Notes under the pieces: model-generated | Told to the model about the DNA's origin: nothing | Database searches by the model: none | Seen by the model: the letters and a program-made list of their open reading frames with translations, nothing else | Shown here: in pieces, positions 6,782-14,055 of the stretch | Numbering within the stretch: position 1 is the stretch's first letter | How the letters are laid out: each line of letters opens with the position of its first letter | Position numbers and translations under genes: made by a program | Assembly (NCBI GenBank): GCA_958426095.1 | Contig: CATZYB010000048.1 | Location: 1-14,055 of the forward strand | Source of the DNA: an uncultured Lachnospiraceae bacterium | GTDB lineage: Bacteria; Bacillota; Clostridia; Lachnospirales; Lachnospiraceae | DNA: 14,055 nucleotides | Direction: 5' to 3'

Positions 6782-7864
6782 TTATTTATTTTCAGCAGCA
6801 AATTTCTTCATGAATTCAACGAGAGCTTCAACACCTTCATATGGCATTGCATTGTAAATACTTGCTCTCATACCGCCAACGGTACGATGGCCTTTCAGGT
6901 TTTCAAATCCGGCTTTCTTTGCCTCAGCAACAAATTTATCTTCCATCTCTTTGTCACCGATAACAAATGGGATATTCATTAAAGAACGGTCTTCTTTCAC
7001 AACAGTTCCTTTATAGAAATCCTGGGAATCCAGATAGTCATAGAAAAGTTTTGCTTTCTTTTCATTCTTCTCTTTCATCGCTTCCAGACCACCGTTTTTC
7101 AACAACCATTTAAATACTTTGCCGCAGATGTAAATACCATAAGCCGGCGGTGTATTATAAAGAGAATTATTATCTGAATGAATTTTGTATCTCAGCATGT
7201 TTGGTGTTCCAGGAAGAACATCTTCTGAAATTAAATCTTTGCGGATGATGCAGATAACCACACCGGCCGGTCCCACATTCTTCTGAGCGCCCGCATAAAT
7301 CATTCCATATTTAGATACATCCACCGGTTCAGATAAGAAACAGGAAGACTGGTCAGAAACCAAAATCTTGCCCTTTGTATTTGGAAGTGTTTTATATTTT
7401 GTTCCATAAATTGTATTATTTTCACAGATATATACATAATCCATATCGTCTGTGATCGGTAAATCCGAACAATCCGGAATATAAGAGAACGTCTTATCTT
7501 TAGAGGATGCCAATTCTACAGCTTCACCAAAAATAGTGGCTTCTTTCCATGCCTTTGTTGCCCACTGTCCGGTAATTACATAACCGGCTTTACGATTTTT
7601 CATAAAGTTCATCGGAATCATGGCAAACTGTGTGTTTGCTCCACCCTGAAGGAAAAGTACCTCGTAATCATCCGGAATATTCATCAATGTTCGTAAATCT
7701 GCTTCTGCCTCATTAATGATCGTTTCAAAAGCTTTGGAACGATGACTCATTTCCATAACGCTCATACCTGTTCCTTTGTAATCCAGCATTTCATCTGCTG
7801 CTTCCTGCAAAACTTCAACTGGTAAAACAGCTGGTCCTGCTGAAAAATTCCATACTCTGCTCAT
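6782..7864 (-). CDS. serC: Phosphoserine aminotransferase SerC
   Basis: SerC is a class V PLP aminotransferase that converts 3-phosphohydroxypyruvate plus glutamate into O-phosphoserine. The 360-residue length is normal. Family signatures run in order: NFSAGPAVLP at 6-15, SHR at 40-42, FLQGGANTQF at 71-80 (PLP phosphate loop), DQSSCFLSEP at 171-180, and the PLP lysine K195 in YAGAQKNVGPAG. The C-terminal GHRTVGGMRASIYNA is also typical. The ATG at 7862-7864 has AAAAGGAGA about 8 bp upstream. It lies 31 bp after the end of the ilvB frame and 12 bp before serA, so serine synthesis is transcribed behind branched-chain genes. The premature stop in ilvB leaves about 500 nt of untranslated message before serC and could reduce its expression through polarity. 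Confidence 0.97.
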   Translation of the reverse strand: MSRVWNFSAGPAVLPVEVLQEAADEMLDYKGTGMSVMEMSHRSKAFETIINEAEADLRTLMNIPDDYEVLFLQGGANTQFAMIPMNFMKNRKAGYVITGQWATKAWKEATIFGEAVELASSKDKTFSYIPDCSDLPITDDMDYVYICENNTIYGTKYKTLPNTKGKILVSDQSSCFLSEPVDVSKYGMIYAGAQKNVGPAGVVICIIRKDLISEDVLPGTPNMLRYKIHSDNNSLYNTPPAYGIYICGKVFKWLLKNGGLEAMKEKNEKKAKLFYDYLDSQDFYKGTVVKEDRSLMNIPFVIGDKEMEDKFVAEAKKAGFENLKGHRTVGGMRASIYNAMPYEGVEALVEFMKKFAAENK

Positions 7865-7895
7865 TTCTCTTATCTCCTTTTCTTTTAATAATACT

Positions 7896-9575
7896 TTACT
7901 TTCTAATCATATCCTCTTCCGAAAATGCTTCAGAAATTGAAGCTCCCGGAGCCACCATCGGCCAGACCTTATCATCACAGTCGATAAAACAGTTGATGAC
8001 AACCGGACCGTCGGCTGACAACGCTTCTTTCAGCGCTTCAGTCAATTCTTCTTTATTTGTGACATTCATGCCACGGCAGCCACAGGCCTCCGCGATCTTC
8101 GCATAATCAAAATCACCATTTAAAATGGTGCTGGAATATCGTCTTTCATAAAACAGTGTCTGCCACTGTCTTACCATTCCCAATACACTATTGTTAAAAA
8201 TCACTTCAATTATCGGAATATTATATTTCGAAGCCGTAAGTAATTCATTAAAATTCATTCGGAAACAACCGTCACCGGCAATGTTGATGACCGTTTTTTC
8301 CGGGCAAGCCACTTTGGCGCCAATACTAGCGCCGAGACCATACCCCATCGTCCCAAGGCCGCCCGAAGAAATAAATTTTCTCGGTGCATCATATTTCTAG
8401 AACTGAGCTGCCCACATCTGATGCTGCCCAACTTCTGTACAGATTACAGCATCTCCATGGGTCATCTCATATATCGTCTCTACGATCTGAGGTCCTGTCA
8501 GACGATCTTTTGGATAAGTCAGCGGATAACGGGTTTTTAATTCATTTATATACTGCATCCACTCTACATGCTCCATCTGATTCAACTGGGCACTCAGTTT
8601 TCTCAAAACCAATTTTGCATCGCCTGCAATACAATGGTCCACTACAATGTTTTTATTGATCTCCGAAGCGTCCACATCAATTTGAAGGATCTGTGCCTTG
8701 CTGCCAAAGGTTTTCGGATTTCCAATGACCCGATCAGAAAATCTGGAACCTACAACAATGATCAGATCACTCTGATTAATTCCATAATTGGCCGCCTTTG
8801 TACCGTGCATTCCGAGCATTCCCACATAGGAATCATCCGTTCCGTCAAAGGCTCCCTTTCCCATCAGGGAATCCGCCACCGGAGCATCGATTTTTTTAAC
8901 AAACCGACGCAGTTCTTCCGAAGCATTTGCCAATGTAACACCACCGCCGACAAATACAAACGGGCGTTTGGAATGGGCGATCATCGTCACTGCTTTTTCC
9001 ACATCAATTTCATCAATCAAAGAAGCGTCCGGTTGGATAGGTTCCGGCTTTTTATATGTATATTCAGTTTTTGTCGCCGTGACATTCTTCGTAATATCAA
9101 TAACAACAGGACCCGGACGGCCCGTCTGGGCAATCCGGAAAGCCCGTCGGATAACATCTGCCAGCTTTGTAACATCTTTAACAATAAAATTATATTTTGT
9201 TACCGGCATCGTTACCCCTAAAATATCCACTTCCTGGAAACTATCTTTTCCAAGAAGATTTAATCCGACATTACAGGTAATCATGACCACAGGAATAGAG
9301 TCCATATAGGCGGTCGCAATTCCTGTTACCATATTCGTTGCTCCCGGTCCGGACGTGGCAAAACAGACGCCGACTTTCCCGGTCGCTCTGGCATAACCAT
9401 CCGCTGCATGGGAAGCGCCCTGTTCATGGGATGTCAAATAGTGGGTAATCTCATCTCTATGCTTATACAATTCATCGTATACATTTAAAATGGCACCGCC
9501 AGGGTATCCAAATACCGTGTCCACACCCTGCTCTTTCAGACATTCGATCACAATCTGTGCGCCTGTTAATTCCAT
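7896..9575 (-). pseudogene. ilvB: Acetolactate synthase large subunit, interrupted by an in-frame amber stop
   Basis: AHAS condenses pyruvate with pyruvate or 2-ketobutyrate using ThDP, FAD and Mg, the first common step to valine, leucine and isoleucine. The frame is 560 codons, the normal length, but TAG at 8397-8399 ends it at codon 393. There is no frameshift: after QMWAAQF-stop, KYDAPRKFISSGGLGTMGYG continues in the same frame to TAA at 7896. Homologues usually have tyrosine here (QFY), one base from TAG. The first part holds the FGYPGGA motif at 22-28 and the ThDP-activating glutamate E51 in HEQGA. The second holds the Mg/ThDP site GDG (434-436) and NN (461-462). Neither half can carry a full active site. 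An ATG at codon 410 (8346-8348) lacks a good ribosome binding site. ATG 9573-9575 follows AAGAGG, 14 bp after ilvD. Everything else looks intact, so a recent nonsense change, suppression or a sequence error are all possible. Confidence 0.9.
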
Positions 9576-9589
9576 ATAATTACCTCTTT

Positions 9590-11269
9590 CTATTTCGCTT
9601 TAGGTATTTCAAGAATCGCTCCCCGGTTGCCGGAAGTTACCATAGAAGCGTATCTTGCCAGGTATCCAGTAGTTACTTTAGGTTCCCGTGGCTGCCATTT
9701 TGCCCGACGGGCTTCAAGTTCCTCATCACTGACATCCACATTGATCGTATTGGCAGGAATATCAATCTTAATGATATCGCCTTCTTCGATAAGGGCAATC
9801 GGACCGCCAACCGCAGCTTCCGGTGATACATGACCGATGGAAGCGCCTCTGGAAGCGCCGGAGAACCGTCCGTCAGTAATCAATGCAACGCTGGATCCAA
9901 GGCCCATACCTGCAATGGCTGACGTTGGATTAAGCATTTCACGCATACCCGGACCACCCTTTGGTCCTTCATAACGGATAACAACAACATCCCCGGCGAC
10001 AATCTGTCCGCCTTTAATGGCTGCGATCGCATCCTCCTCACAGTCAAACACACGGGCCGGTCCTTCATGAACCATCATTTCAGGAACAACGGCAGAACGT
10101 TTAACGACACAGGAATCCGGTGCAATATTTCCTTTTAATACGGCAATACCGCCTGTCGGGCTGTATGGATTGTCAATCGGACGGATAACATCCGGATTCT
10201 TATTAACACACCCTGCGATATTTTCACCGACAGTCTTTCCTGTAACCGTCATCAAGTCTGTATATAATAAACCTTTTTTGTTTAATTCATTCATAACGGC
10301 ATAAACACCGCCGGCTTCATTTAAATCTTCCATATATGTATAGCCTGCCGGAGCCAGATGACAAAGGTTTGGTGTCTTTGCACTGATTTCATTGGCAATG
10401 TCCACGTTCAACTCCACACCGGCTTCATGGGCGATCGCCGGAAGATGAAGCATACTGTTTGTGGAACATCCAAGGGCCATATCTACGGTCAGAGCATTCA
10501 TAAATGCTTTTTCTGTCATAATATCTCTTGGACGGATATTTTTTTCAAGCATTTCCATAACTTTCATACCTGCATGTTTGGCAAGTCGAAGACGTTCGGA
10601 ATACACAGCCGGAATCGTTCCATTTCCCTGGAGACCCATACCTAATACTTCGGTCAGACAGTTCATGGAATTTGCCGTATACATACCGGAACAGGAACCA
10701 CAGGTTGGACAAACCTTATTTACAAACTCATCTACCTGGTCTTCTGTCATTGTACCGGCTGCATAGGAACCGACTGCCTCAAACATACTGGAAAGGCTTC
10801 GTTTTTCACCGCTGACACGTCCGGCCAGCATCGGACCGCCGCTGACAAATACAGTCGGAATATTCAGACGGGCCGCTGCCATCAAGAGCCCCGGAACGTT
10901 TTTATCACAGTTCGGAACCATAACGAGAGCGTCAAACTGGTGAGCCGTAGCCATACATTCTGTAGAATCTGCAATCAGATCTCTTGTTACAAGAGAATAT
11001 TTCATACCGATATGTCCCATAGCGATACCGTCACATACAGCAATGGCCGGGAACACGATCGGAGTACCGCCAGCCATAGCAACACCCATTTTTACAGCAT
11101 CAACAATTTTATCAATGTTCATATGGCCAGGTACGATTTCATTATAAGAACTGACAATACCAACCAAAGGTCTTGAAAGTTCTTCTTTTGTCATACCCAG
11201 TGCGTTAAATAAAGAACGTTGAGGTGCAGATTGCATTCCTTTTGTTACAACATCACTTTTCATTATCAT
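9590..11269 (-). CDS. ilvD: Dihydroxy-acid dehydratase IlvD
   Basis: IlvD dehydrates 2,3-dihydroxy-isovalerate and -methylvalerate to the keto acids of valine and isoleucine. The 559 residues cover the whole family: ADSTEC at 100-105, NCDKNVPGLLMAAARLNIP with cluster cysteine C121, CPTCGSCSGMYTANSMNCL with C193, and GRFSGASRGASIGHVSPEA near the C terminus. The segment NEIVPGHMN has glycine-histidine where [2Fe-2S] dehydratases carry a third cysteine (PCN), so this is the oxygen-labile [4Fe-4S] type, in keeping with an anaerobe. The start could be the ATG at 11267-11269 or 11261-11263; AAGGAGGG is about 4 or 10 bp upstream respectively, and the second gives MKSDVVTKG, closer to homologues. It is the first gene behind the internal promoter at 11317-11344. 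Confidence 0.97.
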   Translation of the reverse strand: MIMKSDVVTKGMQSAPQRSLFNALGMTKEELSRPLVGIVSSYNEIVPGHMNIDKIVDAVKMGVAMAGGTPIVFPAIAVCDGIAMGHIGMKYSLVTRDLIADSTECMATAHQFDALVMVPNCDKNVPGLLMAAARLNIPTVFVSGGPMLAGRVSGEKRSLSSMFEAVGSYAAGTMTEDQVDEFVNKVCPTCGSCSGMYTANSMNCLTEVLGMGLQGNGTIPAVYSERLRLAKHAGMKVMEMLEKNIRPRDIMTEKAFMNALTVDMALGCSTNSMLHLPAIAHEAGVELNVDIANEISAKTPNLCHLAPAGYTYMEDLNEAGGVYAVMNELNKKGLLYTDLMTVTGKTVGENIAGCVNKNPDVIRPIDNPYSPTGGIAVLKGNIAPDSCVVKRSAVVPEMMVHEGPARVFDCEEDAIAAIKGGQIVAGDVVVIRYEGPKGGPGMREMLNPTSAIAGMGLGSSVALITDGRFSGASRGASIGHVSPEAAVGGPIALIEEGDIIKIDIPANTINVDVSDEELEARRAKWQPREPKVTTGYLARYASMVTSGNRGAILEIPKAK

Positions 11270-11298
11270 TTTCCCTCCTTAAAGTATTAAAGTGTCAC

Positions 11299-11314
11299 GA
11301 ACAATGTATTGTTC
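11299..11314. promoter_or_regulatory. 16-bp palindrome at the ilvD transcription start
   Basis: GAACAATGTATTGTTC is a perfect palindrome apart from its central GT, with 7-bp arms. It begins 2 bp downstream of the -10 hexamer of the ilvD promoter (minus strand), so it covers the expected start of transcription. That is the usual place for a repressor operator. It does not match the CodY consensus, and I cannot name the regulator. As RNA it could also form a small 5' hairpin. Confidence 0.6.
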
Positions 11315-11316
11315 AC

Positions 11317-11344
11317 AGTATACCACAAATATTTTTAAATGCAA
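11317..11344 (-). promoter_or_regulatory. ilvD promoter
   Basis: On the minus strand TTGCAT (-35, 11339-11344) and TATACT (-10, 11317-11322) are 16 bp apart, and TGG immediately before the -10 makes it an extended -10 element. It lies in the 130-bp gap between leuB and ilvD. No terminator is visible in that gap, so ilvDB-serCA could be transcribed both from here and by read-through from leuCDB. Confidence 0.7.
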
Positions 11345-11347
11345 TGG

Positions 11348-11385
11348 TTTTGTATTATTTGATACTTTTTAATACATTTTGTATT
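11348..11385. repeat. GTATT/AATAC repeats upstream of the ilvD promoter
   Basis: TTTTGTATT occurs twice (11348-11356 and 11377-11385), and the inverse forms GATAC (11361-11365) and TAATAC (11370-11375) lie between them. The cluster sits directly upstream of the ilvD -35. It may be a binding array for an activator or repressor, but the stretch is so A/T-rich that chance similarity is a real alternative. Confidence 0.35.
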
Positions 11386-11399
11386 GAATTGGAAATTGT

Positions 11400-12482
11400 T
11401 TACAGTCTTTCGACAATCGCATCGCCCATTTCTTTGCAGCCAACGAGCCGACAGCCATCAGACATAATATCTATAGTACGGTAACCATCTTCCAATACTT
11501 TCTGCACGGCAGCTTCGATGGCATCTGCTTCTGCATCCAGATTGAGAGAATAGCGAAGCAGCATAGCTGCTGAAAGAATTGTAGCAATCGGATTCGCCTT
11601 ATTTTGTCCGGCAATATCCGGTGCGGAACCATGACTTGGCTCATAAAGTCCAAGACTTGTGGCGCTTAAGCTGGCGGAGGACAGCATTCCGATGGAACCG
11701 GTCACTTCGCTGGCCTCATCAGAAAGGATATCTCCAAACATGTTCTCAGTCAGAATAACATCGAACTGACCCGGATTTTTTACAAGCTGCATAGCACAGT
11801 TATCAACCAACATATGAGAATAAGTAACCTCCGGATAATCTTTAGCCACCTCTTCTACAACTTTACGCCACAGACGGGAAGAATCCAGTACATTGGCCTT
11901 ATCGACACTGACAACATTTTTACGGCGCTTCATAGCCGTCTCAAAACCTTTAATGGCAATACGACGGATCTCATTTTCATCATAGGTTAAAGAATCATAA
12001 GCTTTCAAAACACCATTCTCTTCTACGGTTTTACGTTCTCCGAAGTAAAGACCTCCGGTCAGCTCACGCATAATAACCATATCGAATCCGTCTCCGATGA
12101 TCTCATCCTTTAATGGGCAGGCCTCTTTAAGTTCTTTGTAAAGATAAGCCGGACGGATATTTGCAAACAGGCCAAGGGACTTACGAAGCTTTAAAAGTCC
12201 GGCTTCCGGTCTTAATGACGGCTCCAGTTTATACCACGGGGATGTGGTCGTATCTCCTCCGATGGAACCCAATAATACCGCGTCGCTGGCCTTACATGTT
12301 TCAATAGCCTCGTCGGTAAGCGGAACTCCGGTAGCATCAATGGAACAACCGCCCATAAGTACCTGAGTATAGTTAAATGTATGGCCAAATTTTTCTGCCG
12401 CCTTATCCATTACCTTCATAGCTTCTGTGACGATTTCCGGACCGATACCGTCACCTTTAATGACTGCAATATTATAATTCAT
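11400..12482 (-). CDS. leuB: 3-isopropylmalate dehydrogenase LeuB
   Basis: LeuB oxidatively decarboxylates 3-isopropylmalate to 2-ketoisocaproate with NAD, the third step of leucine synthesis. The 360-residue length is standard. Substrate-binding arginines are R100 and R110 in LLKLRKSLGLFANIRP and R139 in IMRELTGGLYFGE. Catalytic K195 is in SVDKANVLDSS, and metal-binding aspartates D227, D251 and D255 are in VDNCAMQL and FGDILSDEAS. EPSHGSAPDIAGQNKANP (281-298) is the NAD-side signature; the LLKLRKSLGLFANIRP segment marks LeuB rather than isocitrate dehydrogenase. The ATG at 12480-12482 follows AAGAGG. It is 39 bp after leuD and about 130 bp before ilvD. Confidence 0.97.
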   Translation of the reverse strand: MNYNIAVIKGDGIGPEIVTEAMKVMDKAAEKFGHTFNYTQVLMGGCSIDATGVPLTDEAIETCKASDAVLLGSIGGDTTTSPWYKLEPSLRPEAGLLKLRKSLGLFANIRPAYLYKELKEACPLKDEIIGDGFDMVIMRELTGGLYFGERKTVEENGVLKAYDSLTYDENEIRRIAIKGFETAMKRRKNVVSVDKANVLDSSRLWRKVVEEVAKDYPEVTYSHMLVDNCAMQLVKNPGQFDVILTENMFGDILSDEASEVTGSIGMLSSASLSATSLGLYEPSHGSAPDIAGQNKANPIATILSAAMLLRYSLNLDAEADAIEAAVQKVLEDGYRTIDIMSDGCRLVGCKEMGDAIVERL

Positions 12483-12521
12483 TTTCCTCTTCCTTTCGTT
12501 ATTGACTAAAACCGTATGGAA

Positions 12522-13019
12522 TCAGTCGTTTTTCAATGATTGATTCATGTAATTGATCAATCCGCCGGCGGCAATTAATTCCTGCATAAATGGAGGGAAT
12601 GCCTCGCCTTTATAAGATTCATTTTTCGTACGGTTATAAATCATACCATTGTCAAAATCAATTTCCACCTGATCGCCGGCTTCGATTTTTTCAGACGCTT
12701 CTTTACATTCAATGATCGGAAGGCCGATATTGATAGCATTGCGGTAGAAAATCCGGGCAAAGGTCTCTGCAATAACACAGCTGATGCCGGAAGCCTTAAT
12801 GGCAATCGGTGCATGCTCTCGGGATGAGCCGCAACCAAAATTCTTGCGAGCCACCATGATATCGCCCTCTTTCACCTTTTTAACAAACTCTGTATCAATA
12901 TCTTCCATACAATGGGCAGCCAATCCTTTCGGGTCGGTCGTCGCCAAATGTCTGGCCGGGATAATAACGTCTGTATCTACATTGTCACCATATTTAAAAA
13001 CTGAACCAAATGCTTTCAT
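12522..13019 (-). CDS. leuD: 3-isopropylmalate dehydratase small subunit LeuD
   Basis: LeuD is the swivel subunit of isopropylmalate isomerase, which pairs with LeuC to convert 2- into 3-isopropylmalate. At 165 residues it is the short form found in clostridia and archaea, not the roughly 200-residue enterobacterial type. Visible motifs are GDNVDTDVIIPARHL (11-25), FGCGSSREHAP (61-71, the loop that contacts substrate), and ARIFYRNAINIGLPII further on. The ATG at 13017-13019 is preceded by AGGAGG about 11 bp upstream, which overlaps the leuC stop region; the gap to leuC is 16 bp. A homoaconitase or methylmalate isomerase small subunit looks similar, but the neighbouring leuB makes leucine synthesis the clear choice. 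Confidence 0.95.
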   Translation of the reverse strand: MKAFGSVFKYGDNVDTDVIIPARHLATTDPKGLAAHCMEDIDTEFVKKVKEGDIMVARKNFGCGSSREHAPIAIKASGISCVIAETFARIFYRNAINIGLPIIECKEASEKIEAGDQVEIDFDNGMIYNRTKNESYKGEAFPPFMQELIAAGGLINYMNQSLKND

Positions 13020-13035
13020 TATTTAATTTACCTCC

Positions 13036-14055
13036 TTAATCTAATTCACATGGACAGGAAATTTTACCTGTAATTGCACTTGCTGCTGCAACAGCCGGGC
13101 TTGCCAGATAGATCTCAGATGTCACATGGCCCATACGTCCAACAAAGTTACGGTTTGTCGTGGAAACACATCTTTCTCCTTCAGCAAGAATGCCCATATA
13201 ACCGCCAAGGCAAGGTCCGCAAGTCGGTGTGCTTACAATAGCGCCGGCTTCAATAAAAGCTTTGATATAGCCTGCTTCCATAGCGTCCAGATAAATTTTC
13301 TGAGTGGCCGGAATAACGATAACACGAAGACCCTTTGCAATCTTACGTCCCTGCATGATTTCAGCGGCAATTCTCAAATCTTCCAGACGTCCATTGGTAC
13401 AGGAACCAATAACGACCTGATCAATGGCAATATCGCCAACTTCATCGATCGGATGGGTATTTTCCGGCAGATGCGGGAAGGCTACGGTTGGTTTCAATGT
13501 GCTCAGATCAATTGTATAAGTTTCATCATATTCTGCATCGGTATCTGCTTCAAATACCTTATATGGCTTTTCACTATGTTCTTTGACATAAGCCAGAGCC
13601 TTTTCATCCACAGGGAAAATACCATTCTTTGCTCCGGCTTCAATAGCCATATTTGCAATAGTAAAACGGTCATCCATAGAAAGATACTGGATACCATCGC
13701 CTACAAATTCCAGAGAACGATATAAAGCGCCGTCTACACCGATCATACCGATCAAATGTAAAATAATATCTTTACCACTGATCCATTTTGCCGGTTTTCC
13801 AGTCAGAATAACTTTAATGGCGGAAGGCACTTTAAACCATGCTTTTCCCGTCACAATACCGCAGGCTGCGTCTGTACTTCCCACGCCTGTTGAAAACGCC
13901 CCGATGGCGCCGTATGTACATGTATGAGAGTCGGCACCGATAATCGTATCGCCAGCTGTAACAATACCTTTTTCCGGCAGAAGCGCATGTTCAATACCCA
14001 TCTCGCCAACCTCATAAAAATGAGTCACGTCGTTGGCGCGGGCAAACTCGCGCAT
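13036..14055 (-). CDS. leuC: 3-isopropylmalate dehydratase large subunit LeuC (5' end outside window)
   Basis: LeuC is the aconitase-like large subunit that holds the [4Fe-4S] cluster of isopropylmalate isomerase. The last 339 residues are present, starting inside the conserved REFA...THFYEVGEMGIEHALLPE segment; roughly 80 N-terminal residues of a normal protein of about 420 lie beyond position 14055, so the methionine at the edge is internal. Cluster ligands in fragment numbering are C219 (GSCTNGR), C279 and C282 (TCGPCLGGYMG). GADSHTCTYGAIGAFSTG at 40-57 is the substrate/cofactor signature. The gene ends in TAA at 13036-13038, which overlaps the leuD ribosome binding site, so the two subunits are probably made in balance. 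No frame break is visible. Confidence 0.95.
   Translation of the reverse strand: MREFARANDVTHFYEVGEMGIEHALLPEKGIVTAGDTIIGADSHTCTYGAIGAFSTGVGSTDAACGIVTGKAWFKVPSAIKVILTGKPAKWISGKDIILHLIGMIGVDGALYRSLEFVGDGIQYLSMDDRFTIANMAIEAGAKNGIFPVDEKALAYVKEHSEKPYKVFEADTDAEYDETYTIDLSTLKPTVAFPHLPENTHPIDEVGDIAIDQVVIGSCTNGRLEDLRIAAEIMQGRKIAKGLRVIVIPATQKIYLDAMEAGYIKAFIEAGAIVSTPTCGPCLGGYMGILAEGERCVSTTNRNFVGRMGHVTSEIYLASPAVAAASAITGKISCPCELD

Noticed and set aside
7896..8348. A separate functional 150-residue gene from the ATG at 8346-8348
   Set aside because: It is in the same frame as the upstream ilvB, begins in the middle of a conserved domain, lacks a convincing ribosome binding site, and matches only the C-terminal part of acetolactate synthase.
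8397..8399. TAG in ilvB as a pyrrolysine codon
   Set aside because: Pyrrolysine is known mainly from methylamine metabolism enzymes, no pyl gene is in the window, and a Tyr-to-stop single base change is simpler. Only a genome search for pylS/pylT could reopen this.
8568..9221. Plus-strand open frame of 217 codons opposite ilvB
   Set aside because: It lies wholly antisense to a clearly recognisable acetolactate synthase, has no good ribosome binding site, and its translation resembles no family; it is a shadow of the real gene.
11270..11399. T-box or leader-peptide attenuator before ilvD
   Set aside because: The space between promoter and start codon is about 40 nt, too short for either, and there is no run of Leu/Val/Ile codons or T-box sequence.
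13126..13725. Plus-strand open frame of 199 codons opposite leuC
   Set aside because: It is antisense to the conserved LeuC frame and has no family signature or plausible start signal.
1..14055. CRISPR array, tRNA/rRNA genes, insertion sequences, phage or defence island
   Set aside because: I saw no regular repeat-spacer pattern, cloverleaf, transposase or integrase; apart from hicAB all genes are housekeeping metabolism.

Overview
The window looks like chromosome from an anaerobic Firmicute, most likely a Clostridia/Lachnospiraceae-type bacterium. The support is moderate GC content, strong AGGAGG-type ribosome binding sites, A/T-rich sigma-A-like promoters, a radical-SAM ThiH instead of the oxygen-using ThiO, a DHAD of the oxygen-sensitive [4Fe-4S] kind, and the order leuCDB-ilvDB-serCA. 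The genus cannot be fixed from sequence inspection alone. Almost everything here is core metabolism.

Layout. (1) Positions 2-2183, plus strand: the end of a thiazole-synthesis operon, thiF (last 55 codons)-thiG-thiH. (2) 2194-2231: a 12-bp perfect hairpin shared by the convergent thi and hic transcripts. (3) 2242-2931, minus strand: a HicA toxin/HicB antitoxin pair with a near-consensus promoter and tandem 10-bp repeats in its spacer. (4) 3026-5352, minus strand: glgB, the glycogen branching enzyme, alone, with its own terminator and a probable promoter about 125 bp upstream. (5) 5523-14055, minus strand: a long biosynthetic run read as leuC (5' end outside the window)-leuD-leuB, an internal promoter/operator at 11299-11344, then ilvD-ilvB-serC-serA and a terminator at 5523-5560.

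How the genes work together. ThiF activates the sulfur carrier, ThiH makes dehydroglycine from tyrosine and ThiG closes the thiazole ring. IlvB and IlvD are steps of valine/isoleucine synthesis and supply 2-ketoisovalerate for leucine. LeuCD and LeuB convert isopropylmalate to 2-ketoisocaproate. SerA and SerC make phosphoserine from 3-phosphoglycerate. No ilvC, ilvN, leuA, serB, thiS, thiE or other glg gene is in the window.

Most notable points. ilvB carries a single in-frame amber stop at codon 393 that separates its catalytic halves, while the rest of the reading frame is intact. SerA has a lysine where the catalytic glutamate of the D-2-hydroxyacid dehydrogenase family should align. The hicAB and ilvD promoters each carry a clear repeat/palindrome of operator type. 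I found no CRISPR, tRNA, rRNA, insertion sequence or phage gene, no stretch over 300 bp without a gene, and no evidence of a wholly new system.
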